A DNA stretch of 64,000 bases from Rhodoferax ferrireducens T118 (GTDB taxonomy: Bacteria > Pseudomonadota > Gammaproteobacteria > Burkholderiales > Burkholderiaceae_C), in contig NC_007908.1 of the NCBI RefSeq assembly GCF_000013605.1, positions 3,844,001 through 3,908,000 of the forward strand, given 5' to 3'. This document shows positions 34,546-43,587 of the stretch, piece by piece (the stretch's first letter is position 1; each line of letters starts with the position of its first letter). The translations under genes and the position numbers were made by a program. The notes beneath the pieces are model-generated. The model worked only from the letters and a program-made list of their open reading frames with translations, was not told the origin of the DNA and searched no databases.

Positions 34546-35898
34546 ATGGCCTCCACCATCATTGACTCCCGGATTTTTGGCGACATGTTCAGCGATGCCC
34601 GCATGCGCCAGGTCTGGTCGGACGAAAACCGAACCGCCAAATACCTTGACATCGAGCGCGCCTTGGCCAAGGTGCAGGGCGAGCTGGGCATCATCCCCAA
34701 AGAGGCCGCGGACGAGATCGTCCAACACTGCGAGCTGTCCATGATCGACTGGGACAAGCTCAAAGCCAAGACAGAGCAGATTGGCTACCCCATCATTGCC
34801 GTGGTGAACCAGATCAACACCAATTGCCGCGACGGCCTGGGCGAATACTGCCACTGGGGTGCCACCACGCAAGACATCACCGACACGGCCACCGTGCTGC
34901 AAATGCGCGAAGGCCTGGCCCTGGTCGAGCAGGACCTGGCCGACATTTCGGACGCGCTGGCCACACTGGCCAAGAAGTACCGCGACACGCCCATCATTGG
35001 CCGCAGCAACCTGCAACAGTCCACACCCATCACCTTTGGCTACAAGATGGCCAGTATCCTGGCCGGCATCGAGCGCCACCGCGAGCGCCTGAGCCAGCTC
35101 AAACCCCGTGTGCTGATGGGTGAGTTTGGCGGTGCCTCCGGCACACTCTCTTCGCTGGAAAAAGGTGCCATGGAAACCCAGGCCGGCCTGATGAAAGAGC
35201 TGGGTCTGGCGCAGCCGCTGATCTCCTGGCACACGGTGCGCGACACCATTGCCGAAGTCGGTGCCTTCCTCGGCCTGGTGGGCGGCTCACTCGGCAAGAT
35301 CGCGATGGACGTGAAGCTGATGATGCAGACCGAAGTGGGCGAGGTGTTTGAGCCCTATGCCCCTGGCCGTGGTTCGTCTTCCACCATGCCGCAAAAGCGC
35401 AACCCGATCTCCTGCCTGTATATCCACGCCAACGTGTCGGTGGCACGCCAGCACGCTGCGGCCTTGATGGATGCCATGGTGGCCGACCATGAGCGCTCCA
35501 CCGGCCCCTGGGAAATTGAATGGGTGTCGCTGCCGGAAATCTTCTGCCTGATGTCGGGCGCGTTGAAACAAACCAAGTTTGTGCTGCAAGGCCTGGAGGT
35601 GGATGCGGTGCGCATGCGCGCCAACATGGACATCACCAACGGGCTGGTCATGTCCGAGGCGGTGATGATGGGACTGGGCCCGTACATTGGCCGCGAATAC
35701 GCTCACGACCTGGTGTACGACCTGTGCCGCCAGGCATTAAAAGAGCATCGCCCGCTGATCGACATTCTGGAAGCCCACCCCGAGATCAACAAACACGTGA
35801 CCCGTGTCCAGCTCGAAGCCATGTGCGACCCTATCAACCACCTCGGCCAGGCCGGTGTGATGGTGGACCGTGTGCTGGCGGCGCGCCAGGGAGTTTGA
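34546..35898 (+). CDS. Fumarase/aspartase-superfamily lyase, candidate trans-aconitate decarboxylase (Tad1-like)
   Basis: The ATG at 34546, after GGGGAAACC, gives 450 residues. The protein belongs to the superfamily of fumarase, aspartase, argininosuccinate lyase and 3-carboxy-cis,cis-muconate cycloisomerase (CMLE, PcaB). The flexible catalytic loop GRGSSSTMPQKRNP covers residues 274-287. The other conserved regions are YCHWGATTQDITDTA and IGRSNLQQSTPITFGYKMA. No protocatechuate genes are nearby. In Ustilago, Tad1, a CMLE homologue, decarboxylates trans-aconitate to itaconate. Sitting between itaconate-degrading enzymes and tricarballylate dehydrogenase, this protein is well placed to do the same. 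That function is inferred from context, not shown by sequence. Confidence 0.8.
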   Translation: MASTIIDSRIFGDMFSDARMRQVWSDENRTAKYLDIERALAKVQGELGIIPKEAADEIVQHCELSMIDWDKLKAKTEQIGYPIIAVVNQINTNCRDGLGEYCHWGATTQDITDTATVLQMREGLALVEQDLADISDALATLAKKYRDTPIIGRSNLQQSTPITFGYKMASILAGIERHRERLSQLKPRVLMGEFGGASGTLSSLEKGAMETQAGLMKELGLAQPLISWHTVRDTIAEVGAFLGLVGGSLGKIAMDVKLMMQTEVGEVFEPYAPGRGSSSTMPQKRNPISCLYIHANVSVARQHAAALMDAMVADHERSTGPWEIEWVSLPEIFCLMSGALKQTKFVLQGLEVDAVRMRANMDITNGLVMSEAVMMGLGPYIGREYAHDLVYDLCRQALKEHRPLIDILEAHPEINKHVTRVQLEAMCDPINHLGQAGVMVDRVLAARQGV

Positions 35899-35904
35899 CC
35901 CACC

Positions 35905-37365
35905 ATGCCCACCCCTGACAAACAAGCCGTCGTTGACGTGCTGGTGATCGGCGGCGGCAACGCCGCCCTGTGCGCCGCGCTGATGGCGCGCGAGGCCGGC
36001 GCCAGCGTGTTGCTGCTGGAAGCCGCCCCGCGCGAATGGCGTGGCGGCAACTCGGCCCACACCCGCAACCTGCGTTGCATGCACGACGCGCCGCAAGACG
36101 TGCTGGTCGATGCCTACACCGAAGAGGAGTATTGGCAAGACCTGCTCAAAGTCACAGGTGGTTTGACCAACGAGCGGCTGGCGCGGCGTGTGATCCGCGA
36201 CTCCAGCACCTGCCGGCCCTGGATGCGCAGCCACGGCGTGCACTTTCAACCCTCGCTCTCCGGGGCGTTGCACACGGCACGCACCAACGCCTTTTTCATG
36301 GGCGGTGGCAAGGCACTGGTCAACGCCTACTTTCGCAGCGCGGAGAAGCTGGGCGTGCAGGTGCGTTACAACGCACCCGTGAACCGGCTGGAGATTGCCG
36401 ACGACCACTTTGTTGCCGCCCATGTGCAGGTGCAGCGCCCGAACGGCAGTACCGGCACCGAGCGCATCACCGCCCGCGCCTGTGTGCTGGCCGCCGGTGG
36501 CTTTGAGTCCAACCGCGATTGGCTGCGCGAAGCCTGGGGCACCAATGAACGGGGCGAAACCCCGTCCGACAACTTCCTGATCCGCGGCACAAAGTTCAAC
36601 CAAGGCACGCTGCTGCGCCACCTGCTGAACGACCACGGCGCCGACGTGATTGGCGACCCGACACAAGCTCATATGGTGGCGATTGATGCGCGTGCGCCGC
36701 TGTACGACGGTGGCATCTGCACCCGCATTGACTGTGTGTCGCTGGGCGTGGTGGTGAACCGTGAGGCCCAGCGCTTTTACGACGAGGGCGAAGACTTCTG
36801 GCCCAAGCGCTACGCCATCTGGGGCCGCCTGGTGGCCCGGCAACCGGGGCAAATTGCCTACTCCATCATTGATGCCAAAGCCATTGGCCGCTTCATGCCA
36901 CCGGTGTTCCCCGGGGTCAAGGCCAATAGCCTGAAAGAGCTGGCGGGCCAACTCGGCCTGGACGGCAACACCTTCATGCGAACACTCAACAACTACAACA
37001 ACGCCTGCCAGGCCGGCACCTTTGACCACACGGCGCTGGACAACTGCCACACCGAAGGCGTGCTGCCCGCCAAAACCCACTGGGCCCGGCCCATCGACAC
37101 CGCGCCGTTTTACGCCTACGCGCTGCGCCCTGGGGTGACCTTCACCTACCTTGGCCTCAAGACCGATGAAACGGCGGCCGTGCGCTTCGGCGATGTGCCC
37201 AGCGACAACCTGTTTGTGGCCGGTGAAATGATGGCCGGCAATGTGCTGGGCAAGGGCTACACGGCTGGGGTGGGCATGTCGATTGGCACGGCTTTTGGCC
37301 GTATAGCCGGCATGCAGTCTGCGCAGGCAGCTACCAAATCAGGAGCAAGTCATGCAAATGCTTGA
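35905..37365 (+). CDS. tcuA: FAD-dependent tricarballylate dehydrogenase TcuA
   Basis: The 486-residue flavoprotein starts with an FAD motif ([20 protein letters not shown], then [20 protein letters not shown]). It belongs to the fumarate reductase/succinate dehydrogenase flavoprotein group. The stretch [10 protein letters not shown] and the C-terminal [20 protein letters not shown] agree with TcuA. TcuA oxidises tricarballylate to cis-aconitate in Salmonella, with TcuB as electron acceptor. The next gene is tcuB, overlapping by 14 bases, which strongly supports the name. Six bases separate it from the superfamily lyase gene. Tricarballylate is imported by TcuC in Salmonella; here the TRAP system probably replaces it. 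Confidence 0.9.
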   Translation: MPTPDKQAVVDVLVIGGGNAALCAALMAREAGASVLLLEAAPREWRGGNSAHTRNLRCMHDAPQDVLVDAYTEEEYWQDLLKVTGGLTNERLARRVIRDSSTCRPWMRSHGVHFQPSLSGALHTARTNAFFMGGGKALVNAYFRSAEKLGVQVRYNAPVNRLEIADDHFVAAHVQVQRPNGSTGTERITARACVLAAGGFESNRDWLREAWGTNERGETPSDNFLIRGTKFNQGTLLRHLLNDHGADVIGDPTQAHMVAIDARAPLYDGGICTRIDCVSLGVVVNREAQRFYDEGEDFWPKRYAIWGRLVARQPGQIAYSIIDAKAIGRFMPPVFPGVKANSLKELAGQLGLDGNTFMRTLNNYNNACQAGTFDHTALDNCHTEGVLPAKTHWARPIDTAPFYAYALRPGVTFTYLGLKTDETAAVRFGDVPSDNLFVAGEMMAGNVLGKGYTAGVGMSIGTAFGRIAGMQSAQAATKSGASHANA

Positions 37366-38524
37366 AAGCCTGATTCAGGATGCCCGGCAACTCGCCGTTG
37401 GCCACGGCGTGGTATCACCCGCCGTGGCTGAAGTCGCACGGCAAATGCAAATCTGCAACGCCTGTCGCTACTGCGAAGGCTTTTGCGCCGTGTTCCCGGC
37501 CATGACACGGCGGCTGGAATTTGGTGCCGCCGACGTTCACTACCTGGCCAACCTGTGCCACAACTGCGGGGCCTGCTTACACGCCTGCCAGTACGCGCCG
37601 CCGCATGAATTTGCGGTGAACGTGCCGCAAGCCATGGCGCAGGTACGCGGTGAAACCTATGTGGCCTATGCCTGGCCGGCCGCGCTGGGCAAGCTTTACC
37701 AACGCAACGGTTTAACCCTGTCACTGGCCCTGGCGGCGGGGCTGGCGCTGTTTTTGCTGCTGGCCCTGGCCATCAACGGCAACCTGTGGGGCGGGCCCGT
37801 GGTGGGCGACTTTTCCAAGCTGTTTCCGCACAACTTGCTGGTGCTGATGTTTGCGCCGGTCTTCTTGTGGGCGGTGCTGGCCTTGGGGCTGGGTGTGACG
37901 CGTTTCCTGCGCGATATGTCGCCCGCCACGTCGGGCCAAGCCATCGCAGGTGGCGATCTCCTGCAAGCCACGCACGATGTGCTGGTGCTCAAGTACCTGG
38001 ACGGCGGCCACGGTGAGGGTTGCAACAACGAAGACGATGCCTTCACGCTGTCACGCAGTCGGGCGCACCACCTGACCTTTTACGGCTTCATGCTGTGTTT
38101 TGCCGCCACCAGCGTAGCGACGGTCTACCACTATGCCTTTGGCTGGCATGCGCCCTATGACTGGCCCAGCCTGCCGAAACTGCTGGGTGTGGTCGGTGGC
38201 GTGAGTCTGTTGCTGGGCACAACCGGGCTGTTCAGGCTCAGGCAGCGCCGCCATCCGTTACACGGCGACGCGGCTCAGAAGCCCATGGACTACGGCTTTA
38301 TCGCGCTCCTATTCTTGACCAGTGCCACCGGTCTGGTGCTTTGGTTGGCACGCGGCACACCGGCGCTGGCCCTGCTGCTGGCGCTGCACCTGGGTGTGGT
38401 GATGGCCCTGTTTGCAACCCTGCCCTACGGCAAGTTTGCCCACGGAGTTTTCCGCACCGCGTCATTGCTGCGCTATGCCGTGGAAAAGCGCCAGCCGAGT
38501 TCGCTGGCATTAGAGGATGAGTGA
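37352..38524 (+). CDS. tcuB: Tricarballylate utilization protein TcuB (Fe-S, membrane electron carrier)
   Basis: The 390-residue protein has two N-terminal cysteine clusters for [4Fe-4S] centres ([15 protein letters not shown] near residue 32 and [16 protein letters not shown] near residue 70). About six membrane helices follow, with histidines suited to heme b ([32 protein letters not shown]). TcuB reoxidises the FAD of TcuA and passes electrons to the quinone pool. The start lies inside the end of tcuA, with AGGAGC just upstream. It is the last intact gene of the operon. Confidence 0.92.
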   Translation: MQMLESLIQDARQLAVGHGVVSPAVAEVARQMQICNACRYCEGFCAVFPAMTRRLEFGAADVHYLANLCHNCGACLHACQYAPPHEFAVNVPQAMAQVRGETYVAYAWPAALGKLYQRNGLTLSLALAAGLALFLLLALAINGNLWGGPVVGDFSKLFPHNLLVLMFAPVFLWAVLALGLGVTRFLRDMSPATSGQAIAGGDLLQATHDVLVLKYLDGGHGEGCNNEDDAFTLSRSRAHHLTFYGFMLCFAATSVATVYHYAFGWHAPYDWPSLPKLLGVVGGVSLLLGTTGLFRLRQRRHPLHGDAAQKPMDYGFIALLFLTSATGLVLWLARGTPALALLLALHLGVVMALFATLPYGKFAHGVFRTASLLRYAVEKRQPSSLALEDE

Positions 38525-38548
38525 GTCGCCCTCCACCAAGGATTTCAA

Positions 38549-38797
38549 ATGACCCTGTCCATACCCTGCGTATTGATGCGCGCCGGCACCTCGCGTGCCC
38601 CCTTCTTCCTGCACGACTGGCTGCCCGAAGGTGATGAGGCGCCTAACCAGGCGCTGATCGGCGCCATCGGCGCGTCCGACCGGCTGCAACTCGACGGTCT
38701 GGGCGGCACGAAGCGGATCGCCACAAACGACGGCTAACCGGCCCCAAAACAACGAAACTAGCTCACCCGGAAGCTGACCGTGGCGAACGACGCCTGA
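38549..38797 (+). pseudogene. Deleted PrpF-family isomerase (aconitate isomerase-like)
   Basis: ATG 38549 opens a 62-codon frame with the PrpF N-terminus: PCVLMRAGTSRAPFFLHDWL, then IGASDRLQLDGLGG, matching the family pattern MRGGTS...GS.D..QIDGxGG. It ends at 38737, while family members have about 350-400 residues. Just before 38797 the sequence encodes KLTVANDA with HP a little upstream in another frame, recalling a PrpF C-terminal HPSGxLxV. The middle of the gene appears deleted. PrpF proteins isomerise 2-methylaconitate or aconitate; fungal Adi1 makes trans-aconitate. Loss of this gene may have changed or disabled the pathway. Confidence 0.7.
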
Positions 38798-38817
38798 CGC
38801 CGCACACAAGCCTTTCG

Positions 38818-39717
38818 CTAAATGGCATCGGGAAGCGCGCCGGCCAGGAAGTCATAGACCGAGCGGATGAGTTTGCTGGTGCGTATCTCGCGGTGCACCG
38901 CGAGCCACATGGGTAAAGGCGGGATGCGCAGCACGTCGGGCAGCACCTGCACTACATCGGCGTCGGTGCGCGCCATGTAGCTTGCCAGAAACCCGATGCC
39001 CAGGCCCGCGCGCACAGCTTGCCATTGCACGATGAAGTCGTCCGTGCGAAACGCAAACAGATCTTTGCTGGCCGGAAAACCCATGGCCCTGAAGCCGTTC
39101 AGTATGGCCGTGTCAGTGTCGCTGCCTATCAACGTATGGCCCAGCAGATCCATAGGCTGGCGTATCGGGCTGCGCCGTGCCAGATAGGCGCGGTTGGCAA
39201 AAGCACCCAGCTTCACGTCACCAATTTTCTTGGCGACCAGGGTGCCCTGTTCGGGTCGGACCATGCGCACCGCAATATCCGCCTCGCGACGCAGCAGGTT
39301 GCTTACAGTGTTGCTGGCGACCAGTTCCACCTGAATGTCGGGTAGGGCCTGCCGCATTTGCGACAGGATGGGCGGAAGAATCTGGACTGCCACGGGCGTG
39401 CTGGCGGTAATGCGCACAGTGCCCGTGTTTTTGGCCTGGGCGCCGGCGAGGGTGCGTGCCAACCGGTCTGCACCATCTGCCATGCCGCGTGCGGCATCGG
39501 CCAGCTTGAGGGCGGTGGCAGTGGGCACCAGGCCGCGCCCGGTGCGTTCAAACAGCACCACGCCCAGTTGGCTTTCCAACTCGGCAATATGCCGGCCCAG
39601 CGTGGGTTGGCTGGTGTGCAACACCTTGGCCGCGCCCAGCAGGCTGCCGTGGTCCAGGACCGCCAGGAAGGAGCGCACCAGGCTCCAGTCAAAGGAGGGG
39701 CGAGCGCTGGTGGTCAT
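38818..39717 (-). CDS. LysR-family transcriptional regulator
   Basis: The start at ATG 39717 gives 299 residues. The DNA-binding part reads FLAVLDHGSLLGAAKVLHTS and QPTLGRHIAELESQLGV; the effector domain includes GTVRITASTPVAVQILPPIL and READIAVRMVRPEQGTLVAKK. It resembles the group of LysR proteins that govern a single neighbouring oxidoreductase gene. It is divergent from the epimerase-like gene, with 118 bases between starts containing two 18-bp direct repeats. It is convergent with the end of the tricarballylate cluster, so it is less likely to control that cluster than the LysR gene at 27 kb. Confidence 0.87.
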   Translation of the reverse strand: MTTSARPSFDWSLVRSFLAVLDHGSLLGAAKVLHTSQPTLGRHIAELESQLGVVLFERTGRGLVPTATALKLADAARGMADGADRLARTLAGAQAKNTGTVRITASTPVAVQILPPILSQMRQALPDIQVELVASNTVSNLLRREADIAVRMVRPEQGTLVAKKIGDVKLGAFANRAYLARRSPIRQPMDLLGHTLIGSDTDTAILNGFRAMGFPASKDLFAFRTDDFIVQWQAVRAGLGIGFLASYMARTDADVVQVLPDVLRIPPLPMWLAVHREIRTSKLIRSVYDFLAGALPDAI

Positions 39718-39721
39718 GCGG

Positions 39722-39763
39722 AGGTATGCATATTTGCATTTCAGGTATGAATATTTATGCAAT
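39722..39763. promoter_or_regulatory. Tandem LysR-type sites between the LysR gene and the epimerase gene
   Basis: AGGTATGCATATTTGCAT (39722-39739) and AGGTATGAATATTTATGC (39743-39760) are direct repeats spaced 21 bases, two helical turns. The first contains the inverted repeat ATGCA-TATT-TGCAT. They begin five bases from the LysR start codon, so they probably overlap its promoter and serve both genes. Confidence 0.55.
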
Positions 39764-39835
39764 TGTGGAGCATGCGCCTTGTCTTCACAATTCACTCCGT
39801 TGCAATACCCGTTGCCGTTCACAAGGAGTTACACC

Positions 39836-40843
39836 ATGCAATCCACCGTTTTGATTCTGGGTGCACGCGGACGTTTCGGTCTGGCTGCCGCCCGTGCTTT
39901 TACCGACGCCGGCTGGTGTGTGCAGGGCCTGATGCGCCCCGGCGCACAAGTGCCCGCCGAGGCCAAAAATGACAACCGCATCAAGTGGGTGAGCGCTGAC
40001 CTGCAAGACACCGCCGCTGTGGCCCGTGCCGCCCAGGATGCCTGCGTGGTGGTGCATGCCCTGAACCCGGTGTACACCCACAAGGCATGGAAGGCGCAGG
40101 CGCTGCCCATGACTGAAGCGGCCATCGACATCACCCGTGCGCTCAATGCCACCTTGATGTTCATGGGCAACATCTACAACTTCGGTGCGGACATGCCTGC
40201 CGTCGTGTCGGAAGACACGCCGCAGCGGGCCAGGACCGTCAAGGGCCAGATCCGCATCGCCATGGAAGAGCAGATTCGCCGAAGTGGTGTGCGCGCCATC
40301 GTGATCCGTGCCGGAGACTTTTTCGGCAGCGGCAAAGGCACCTGGTTTGACCAGGCCATTGTCAAAGGCATTCAGAAGGGCAAGTTCACCTACCCTGGCC
40401 ACAAAGGCGTGGCCACGGCCTGGGCTTACTTGCCGGACCTGGCCCGCACCTTTGCAGAAGTGGCCGCACGCCGCGACACTCTCAAGGCATTCGAAGTCTT
40501 CCACTTTGCAGGCCACCGCATCACCGGTCAGCAGTGGCTGGATGCGATCCAACCCATCGCGCAAGCCCAGGGGTGGGTGAAGCCCAACGCCGCTTTGCAA
40601 TACAGCCAGTTTCCATGGCCCATCATCCGCATCGGCGCGCTGTTTGTCCCAACCTGGGCGTCGCTGCTGGAGATGCGCTACCTGTGGGACAAAGCGCATG
40701 CACTGGACAACCGCAAGCTGGTGGCACTCTTGGGTGCAGAGCCGCACACTGCCTTGGCGCAAGCCGTGACCATGACACTGAAAGACCTGGGTTTCACCAA
40801 AGACGCTGTTGCAGCGCAAGCCACTCTCGTGTCGGCACGCTGA
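39836..40843 (+). CDS. NAD-dependent epimerase/dehydratase-like protein
   Basis: The 335-residue protein has an N-terminal Rossmann motif variant, VLILGARGRFGLAAARAFTD, then SADLQDTAAVARAAQDACVV, the central MFMGNIYNFGAD (in place of the usual SSxxVYG) and VIRAGDFFGSGKGTWFDQAI. It belongs to the extended short-chain dehydrogenase group. The Tyr-x-x-x-Lys pair is not evident at the normal place, so catalysis is uncertain; NAD(P)-binding sensor roles are possible. AAGGAG precedes ATG 39836. It is probably the target of the divergent LysR regulator. Confidence 0.8.
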   Translation: MQSTVLILGARGRFGLAAARAFTDAGWCVQGLMRPGAQVPAEAKNDNRIKWVSADLQDTAAVARAAQDACVVVHALNPVYTHKAWKAQALPMTEAAIDITRALNATLMFMGNIYNFGADMPAVVSEDTPQRARTVKGQIRIAMEEQIRRSGVRAIVIRAGDFFGSGKGTWFDQAIVKGIQKGKFTYPGHKGVATAWAYLPDLARTFAEVAARRDTLKAFEVFHFAGHRITGQQWLDAIQPIAQAQGWVKPNAALQYSQFPWPIIRIGALFVPTWASLLEMRYLWDKAHALDNRKLVALLGAEPHTALAQAVTMTLKDLGFTKDAVAAQATLVSAR

Positions 40844-40960
40844 TCGCGCAGTCACCAAGGCACCTCACCATGCAACGCAGAAGCATTTTGCGCATTCTGC
40901 GCAGTGGGCTTCGTTCACCGCTTGGGCACCGGCCTGAACACTCATGTGCATTTCCAGGAT

Positions 40961-41000
40961 TTAAATAGCTACTCACGCATATTTGACGCGGGCTGGTGCC
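40961..41000 (+). repeat. AGCTAT-type dispersed intergenic repeat, copy c
   Basis: AAATAGCTACTCACGCATAT followed by TTGACGCGGGCTGGTGCC matches the second half of the copy at 60927. It lies between the epimerase gene and the convergent ABC exporter gene. The preceding 100 bases hold only a 32-codon frame (MQRRSILRILRSGLR at the start) that looks like debris. Confidence 0.55.
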
Positions 41001-41017
41001 ATAAAACATCCACAAAT

Positions 41018-42844
41018 CTAGTCCGCCGACGACTGCTGCAGCGCCCACATCTCCGCATAGCGCCCATTGGCCGCCAGCAACTCGGCATGCGAACCGCGCT
41101 CAATGATGCGCCCGGCGTCCATCACCAGAATCTCATGCGCGTCCACCACCGTGGACAGCCGGTGCGCAATCACCAGCGTGGTCTTGTTCTGCGCCACACT
41201 TTGCAGCTCGGCCTGAATGGCGCGTTCGTTGGCCGAGTCCAGTGCCGAGGTGGCTTCGTCGAAGATCAGGATCGGCGGGTTTTTCAGCAGGGTGCGGGCA
41301 ATCGCCACGCGCTGTTTTTCGCCGCCCGAGAGCTTGAGGCCACGCTCGCCCACCATGGTGTCGTAGCCTTTGGGCGTGGCGCTGATGAAGTTGTGGATGT
41401 GGGCGCTGCGCGCCGCCTCCTCCACCTGCTCCCGCGTGGCGCCGGGTTTGCCGTAGGCGATGTTGTATTCCACCGTGTCGTTGAACAGCACGGTGTCTTG
41501 CGGCACGATGCCAATCGCCTGGCGCACGCTGGCCTGCGTGACCTGTTTGATGTCCTGCCCGGCAATCAGAATCTGCCCCTGCTGCACGTCGTAAAACCTG
41601 AACAACAGCCGCGCCAGCGTGGACTTGCCGGAGCCCGAGGGGCCGACCACCGCCACCGTTTTACCGGCCGGGATCTCGAAGCTGATGTCGTGCAAAATCG
41701 GCCGCGCCGCCTCATAGGCAAAACTGACGTGGCTGAACGTCACGTTGGCGCCGTCCACCTTGAGCGGCTGCGCACCGGGCACGTCGGCAATTTCGCGCTC
41801 GCGCTCCATCAGGGTGAACATCTTGTCCAGGTCGGTCAGGCTCTGCTTGATCTCGCGGTACAGCACGCCCAAAAAGCCCAGCGGGATGTAGAGCTGGATC
41901 ATGAAGGCGTTGACCATCACCAGGTCGCCCAGGGTCATGTGGCCTTCCACCACGCCCTGCGTCGCGCGCCAGAGCATGGCAACCAGGCCGGTGGCGATGA
42001 TGAGCTGCTGGCCGGTGTTGAGCAGACTTAAAGTGCGCTGGCTCTTGAGGGCCGCCAGGCGGTAATTCTTCAGGTTTTCGTCGTAGCGGTGGGCCTCGAA
42101 CTCTTCGTTGTTGAAGTACTTGACGGTCTCGAAGTTCAACAGCGAGTCGATGGCGCGGCTGTGGGCTTTGGAGTCCAGCTCGTTCATCTGGCGGCGAAAC
42201 TTGGTGCGCCACTCGGTCACGCTGACTGTGAAGCTGATGTAGAACACCAGGGCGATGATGGTGATCAAGGCAAACCAGATGTCGAACTTGATGGCCAGGT
42301 AAGACAGCACCATGGTCACTTCGATCAGCGTCGGAATGATGCTGTAGAGCGAATACGAGATCAGCGAATTGACCGCCCGCGTGCCGCGCTCGATGTCGCG
42401 CGTCAGGCCGCCGGTCTGGCGCTCCAGGTGAAAGCGCAGGCTCAGGGCATGCAAATGGCGAAACACTTGCAGCGAAATCGTGCGCGACGCGCCTTCGGTG
42501 GCCTTGGCAAACACCAGCTCGCGCAGCTCGGCAAACAAGGTGGTGGACAGGCGCAGCAAGCCGTAGGCGAGCAGCAAGGCGGCCGGCACCACCAGCAAGG
42601 CCGTGGCGTCGATGCCGCCCTTGGGGTTCATGGTGTCGATCAGTTGCTTGAGCAGCAAAGGCACGCCGACGTTGGCCGTTTTGGCGGCCACCATGAACGC
42701 CAATGCGGCCATCACGCGCCATTTGTATTCCCACAGATAGGGAAACAGCCGACGCAAGGTGGCCCAGTCAGACCGGGCGGCGGCGGGGGTGGGTGCCGAG
42801 GGGGCGGCGGGGAAAACGTGGGTAGATCCGCCAGCGTGGCGCAT
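41018..42844 (-). CDS. ABC exporter, fused permease and ATPase, Atm1/ABCB7 type
   Basis: From ATG 42844 the protein has 608 residues: six membrane helices (about residues 45-330) then an ATPase domain. The Walker A is GPSGSGKSTLARLLF, the signature LSGGEKQRVAIAR and the Walker B ILIFDEATSALD. The membrane-domain stretch NFETVKYFNNEEFEAHRYDE is a hallmark of the Atm1/ABCB7 family, which exports glutathione-bound metal or persulfide compounds. Bacterial members confer heavy-metal tolerance or export glutathione derivatives. An upstream Met at 42955 would add a non-conserved extension. It is divergent from the YciA-type thioesterase gene. Confidence 0.92.
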   Translation of the reverse strand: MRHAGGSTHVFPAAPSAPTPAAARSDWATLRRLFPYLWEYKWRVMAALAFMVAAKTANVGVPLLLKQLIDTMNPKGGIDATALLVVPAALLLAYGLLRLSTTLFAELRELVFAKATEGASRTISLQVFRHLHALSLRFHLERQTGGLTRDIERGTRAVNSLISYSLYSIIPTLIEVTMVLSYLAIKFDIWFALITIIALVFYISFTVSVTEWRTKFRRQMNELDSKAHSRAIDSLLNFETVKYFNNEEFEAHRYDENLKNYRLAALKSQRTLSLLNTGQQLIIATGLVAMLWRATQGVVEGHMTLGDLVMVNAFMIQLYIPLGFLGVLYREIKQSLTDLDKMFTLMEREREIADVPGAQPLKVDGANVTFSHVSFAYEAARPILHDISFEIPAGKTVAVVGPSGSGKSTLARLLFRFYDVQQGQILIAGQDIKQVTQASVRQAIGIVPQDTVLFNDTVEYNIAYGKPGATREQVEEAARSAHIHNFISATPKGYDTMVGERGLKLSGGEKQRVAIARTLLKNPPILIFDEATSALDSANERAIQAELQSVAQNKTTLVIAHRLSTVVDAHEILVMDAGRIIERGSHAELLAANGRYAEMWALQQSSAD

Positions 42845-42939
42845 GGGTGGACAATCCTCAAAATGTTGTGGACAGAGCTGGCTCGCTTTGCGTAGCTGCG
42901 GTCTGTCCCGCAAAGTATTAATTAACCTAGATTGTGCCC

Positions 42940-43380
42940 ATGTCCGCAAACCCAAGCCCCAACCCCGCCACGACCGGCCGTGGCGCCAACGTCCAGTTGC
43001 CCACAGACCAGGAACTGGTGCTCAAGGTCATTCCCATGCCCGGCGACTGCAATGCCAATGGCGACATTTTTGGCGGCTGGGTGATGGCGCAAGTCGACCT
43101 GGCCGGCGCCGTGGTGCCGGCCCGCTATGTCAAGGGCCGCATGGTCACCGTGGCGGTGAATGAATTTGTGTTCAAGCAGCCGGTGCGCGTGGGCGATATC
43201 CTGTCGTTTTTTGCCAAGCTGACCCGCATTGGCCGGACCTCGATCACGGTCAAGATTGAGGTCTTTGCCGAACGTTTCGGGTCGCTCAATGAATACGCCA
43301 AGGTCACGGAGGCGTCCCTCACCTACGTGGCGATCGATGAACATGGCAAGCCGCGCGAAGTGCCACAGAAGCTGATTTGA
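42940..43380 (+). CDS. Acyl-CoA thioesterase, YciA family
   Basis: The 146-residue protein has the single hot-dog fold of YciA: the motif GDCNANGDIFGGWVMAQVDLAG with the catalytic Asp near residue 42, VAVNEFVFKQPVRVGDI, and IGRTSITVKIEVFAERF. YciA hydrolyses a wide range of acyl-CoA esters in the cytoplasm. A GTG two codons upstream is an alternative start. A dispersed repeat follows the stop at once. Confidence 0.9.
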   Translation: MSANPSPNPATTGRGANVQLPTDQELVLKVIPMPGDCNANGDIFGGWVMAQVDLAGAVVPARYVKGRMVTVAVNEFVFKQPVRVGDILSFFAKLTRIGRTSITVKIEVFAERFGSLNEYAKVTEASLTYVAIDEHGKPREVPQKLI

Positions 43381-43383
43381 ATT

Positions 43384-43430
43384 AGCTATTCTTTTAGTAG
43401 CTAATTATTATTATTACACGAGGGCTAGAG
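43384..43430 (+). repeat. AGCTAT-type dispersed intergenic repeat, copy d
   Basis: AGCTATTCTTTTAGTAGCT forms a small hairpin, followed by an AT-rich spacer and CGAGGGCTAGAG. The order of parts is as in the copy at 60927. It lies immediately after the YciA-type gene and may end or stabilise its transcript. Confidence 0.6.
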
Positions 43431-43587
43431 ACCAATTTAACCAATATTTTCTGTGCCACCCGGAGGCACGCAAGCACCGGCTGCCGTTGGGGGCAATGCC
43501 GCGTCGTTTGCAATCTGCCCCCAGAGCCCGTATAAATCAGGGCACTGTGCTTCAACCAGTTTTGGGGCCTCAACCTGGGAGTGCACC

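Noticed and set aside
34546..35898. Plain annotation as 3-carboxy-cis,cis-muconate cycloisomerase (pcaB) or adenylosuccinate lyase
   Set aside because: The superfamily is right, but there are no protocatechuate or purine genes nearby. The neighbours are tricarballylate and itaconate-type genes, so a specific pcaB or purB name is not justified.
40870..40968. Short frame starting MQRRSILRILRSG as a Tat-secreted protein
   Set aside because: Only 32 codons with no hydrophobic core; treated as debris next to a dispersed repeat.
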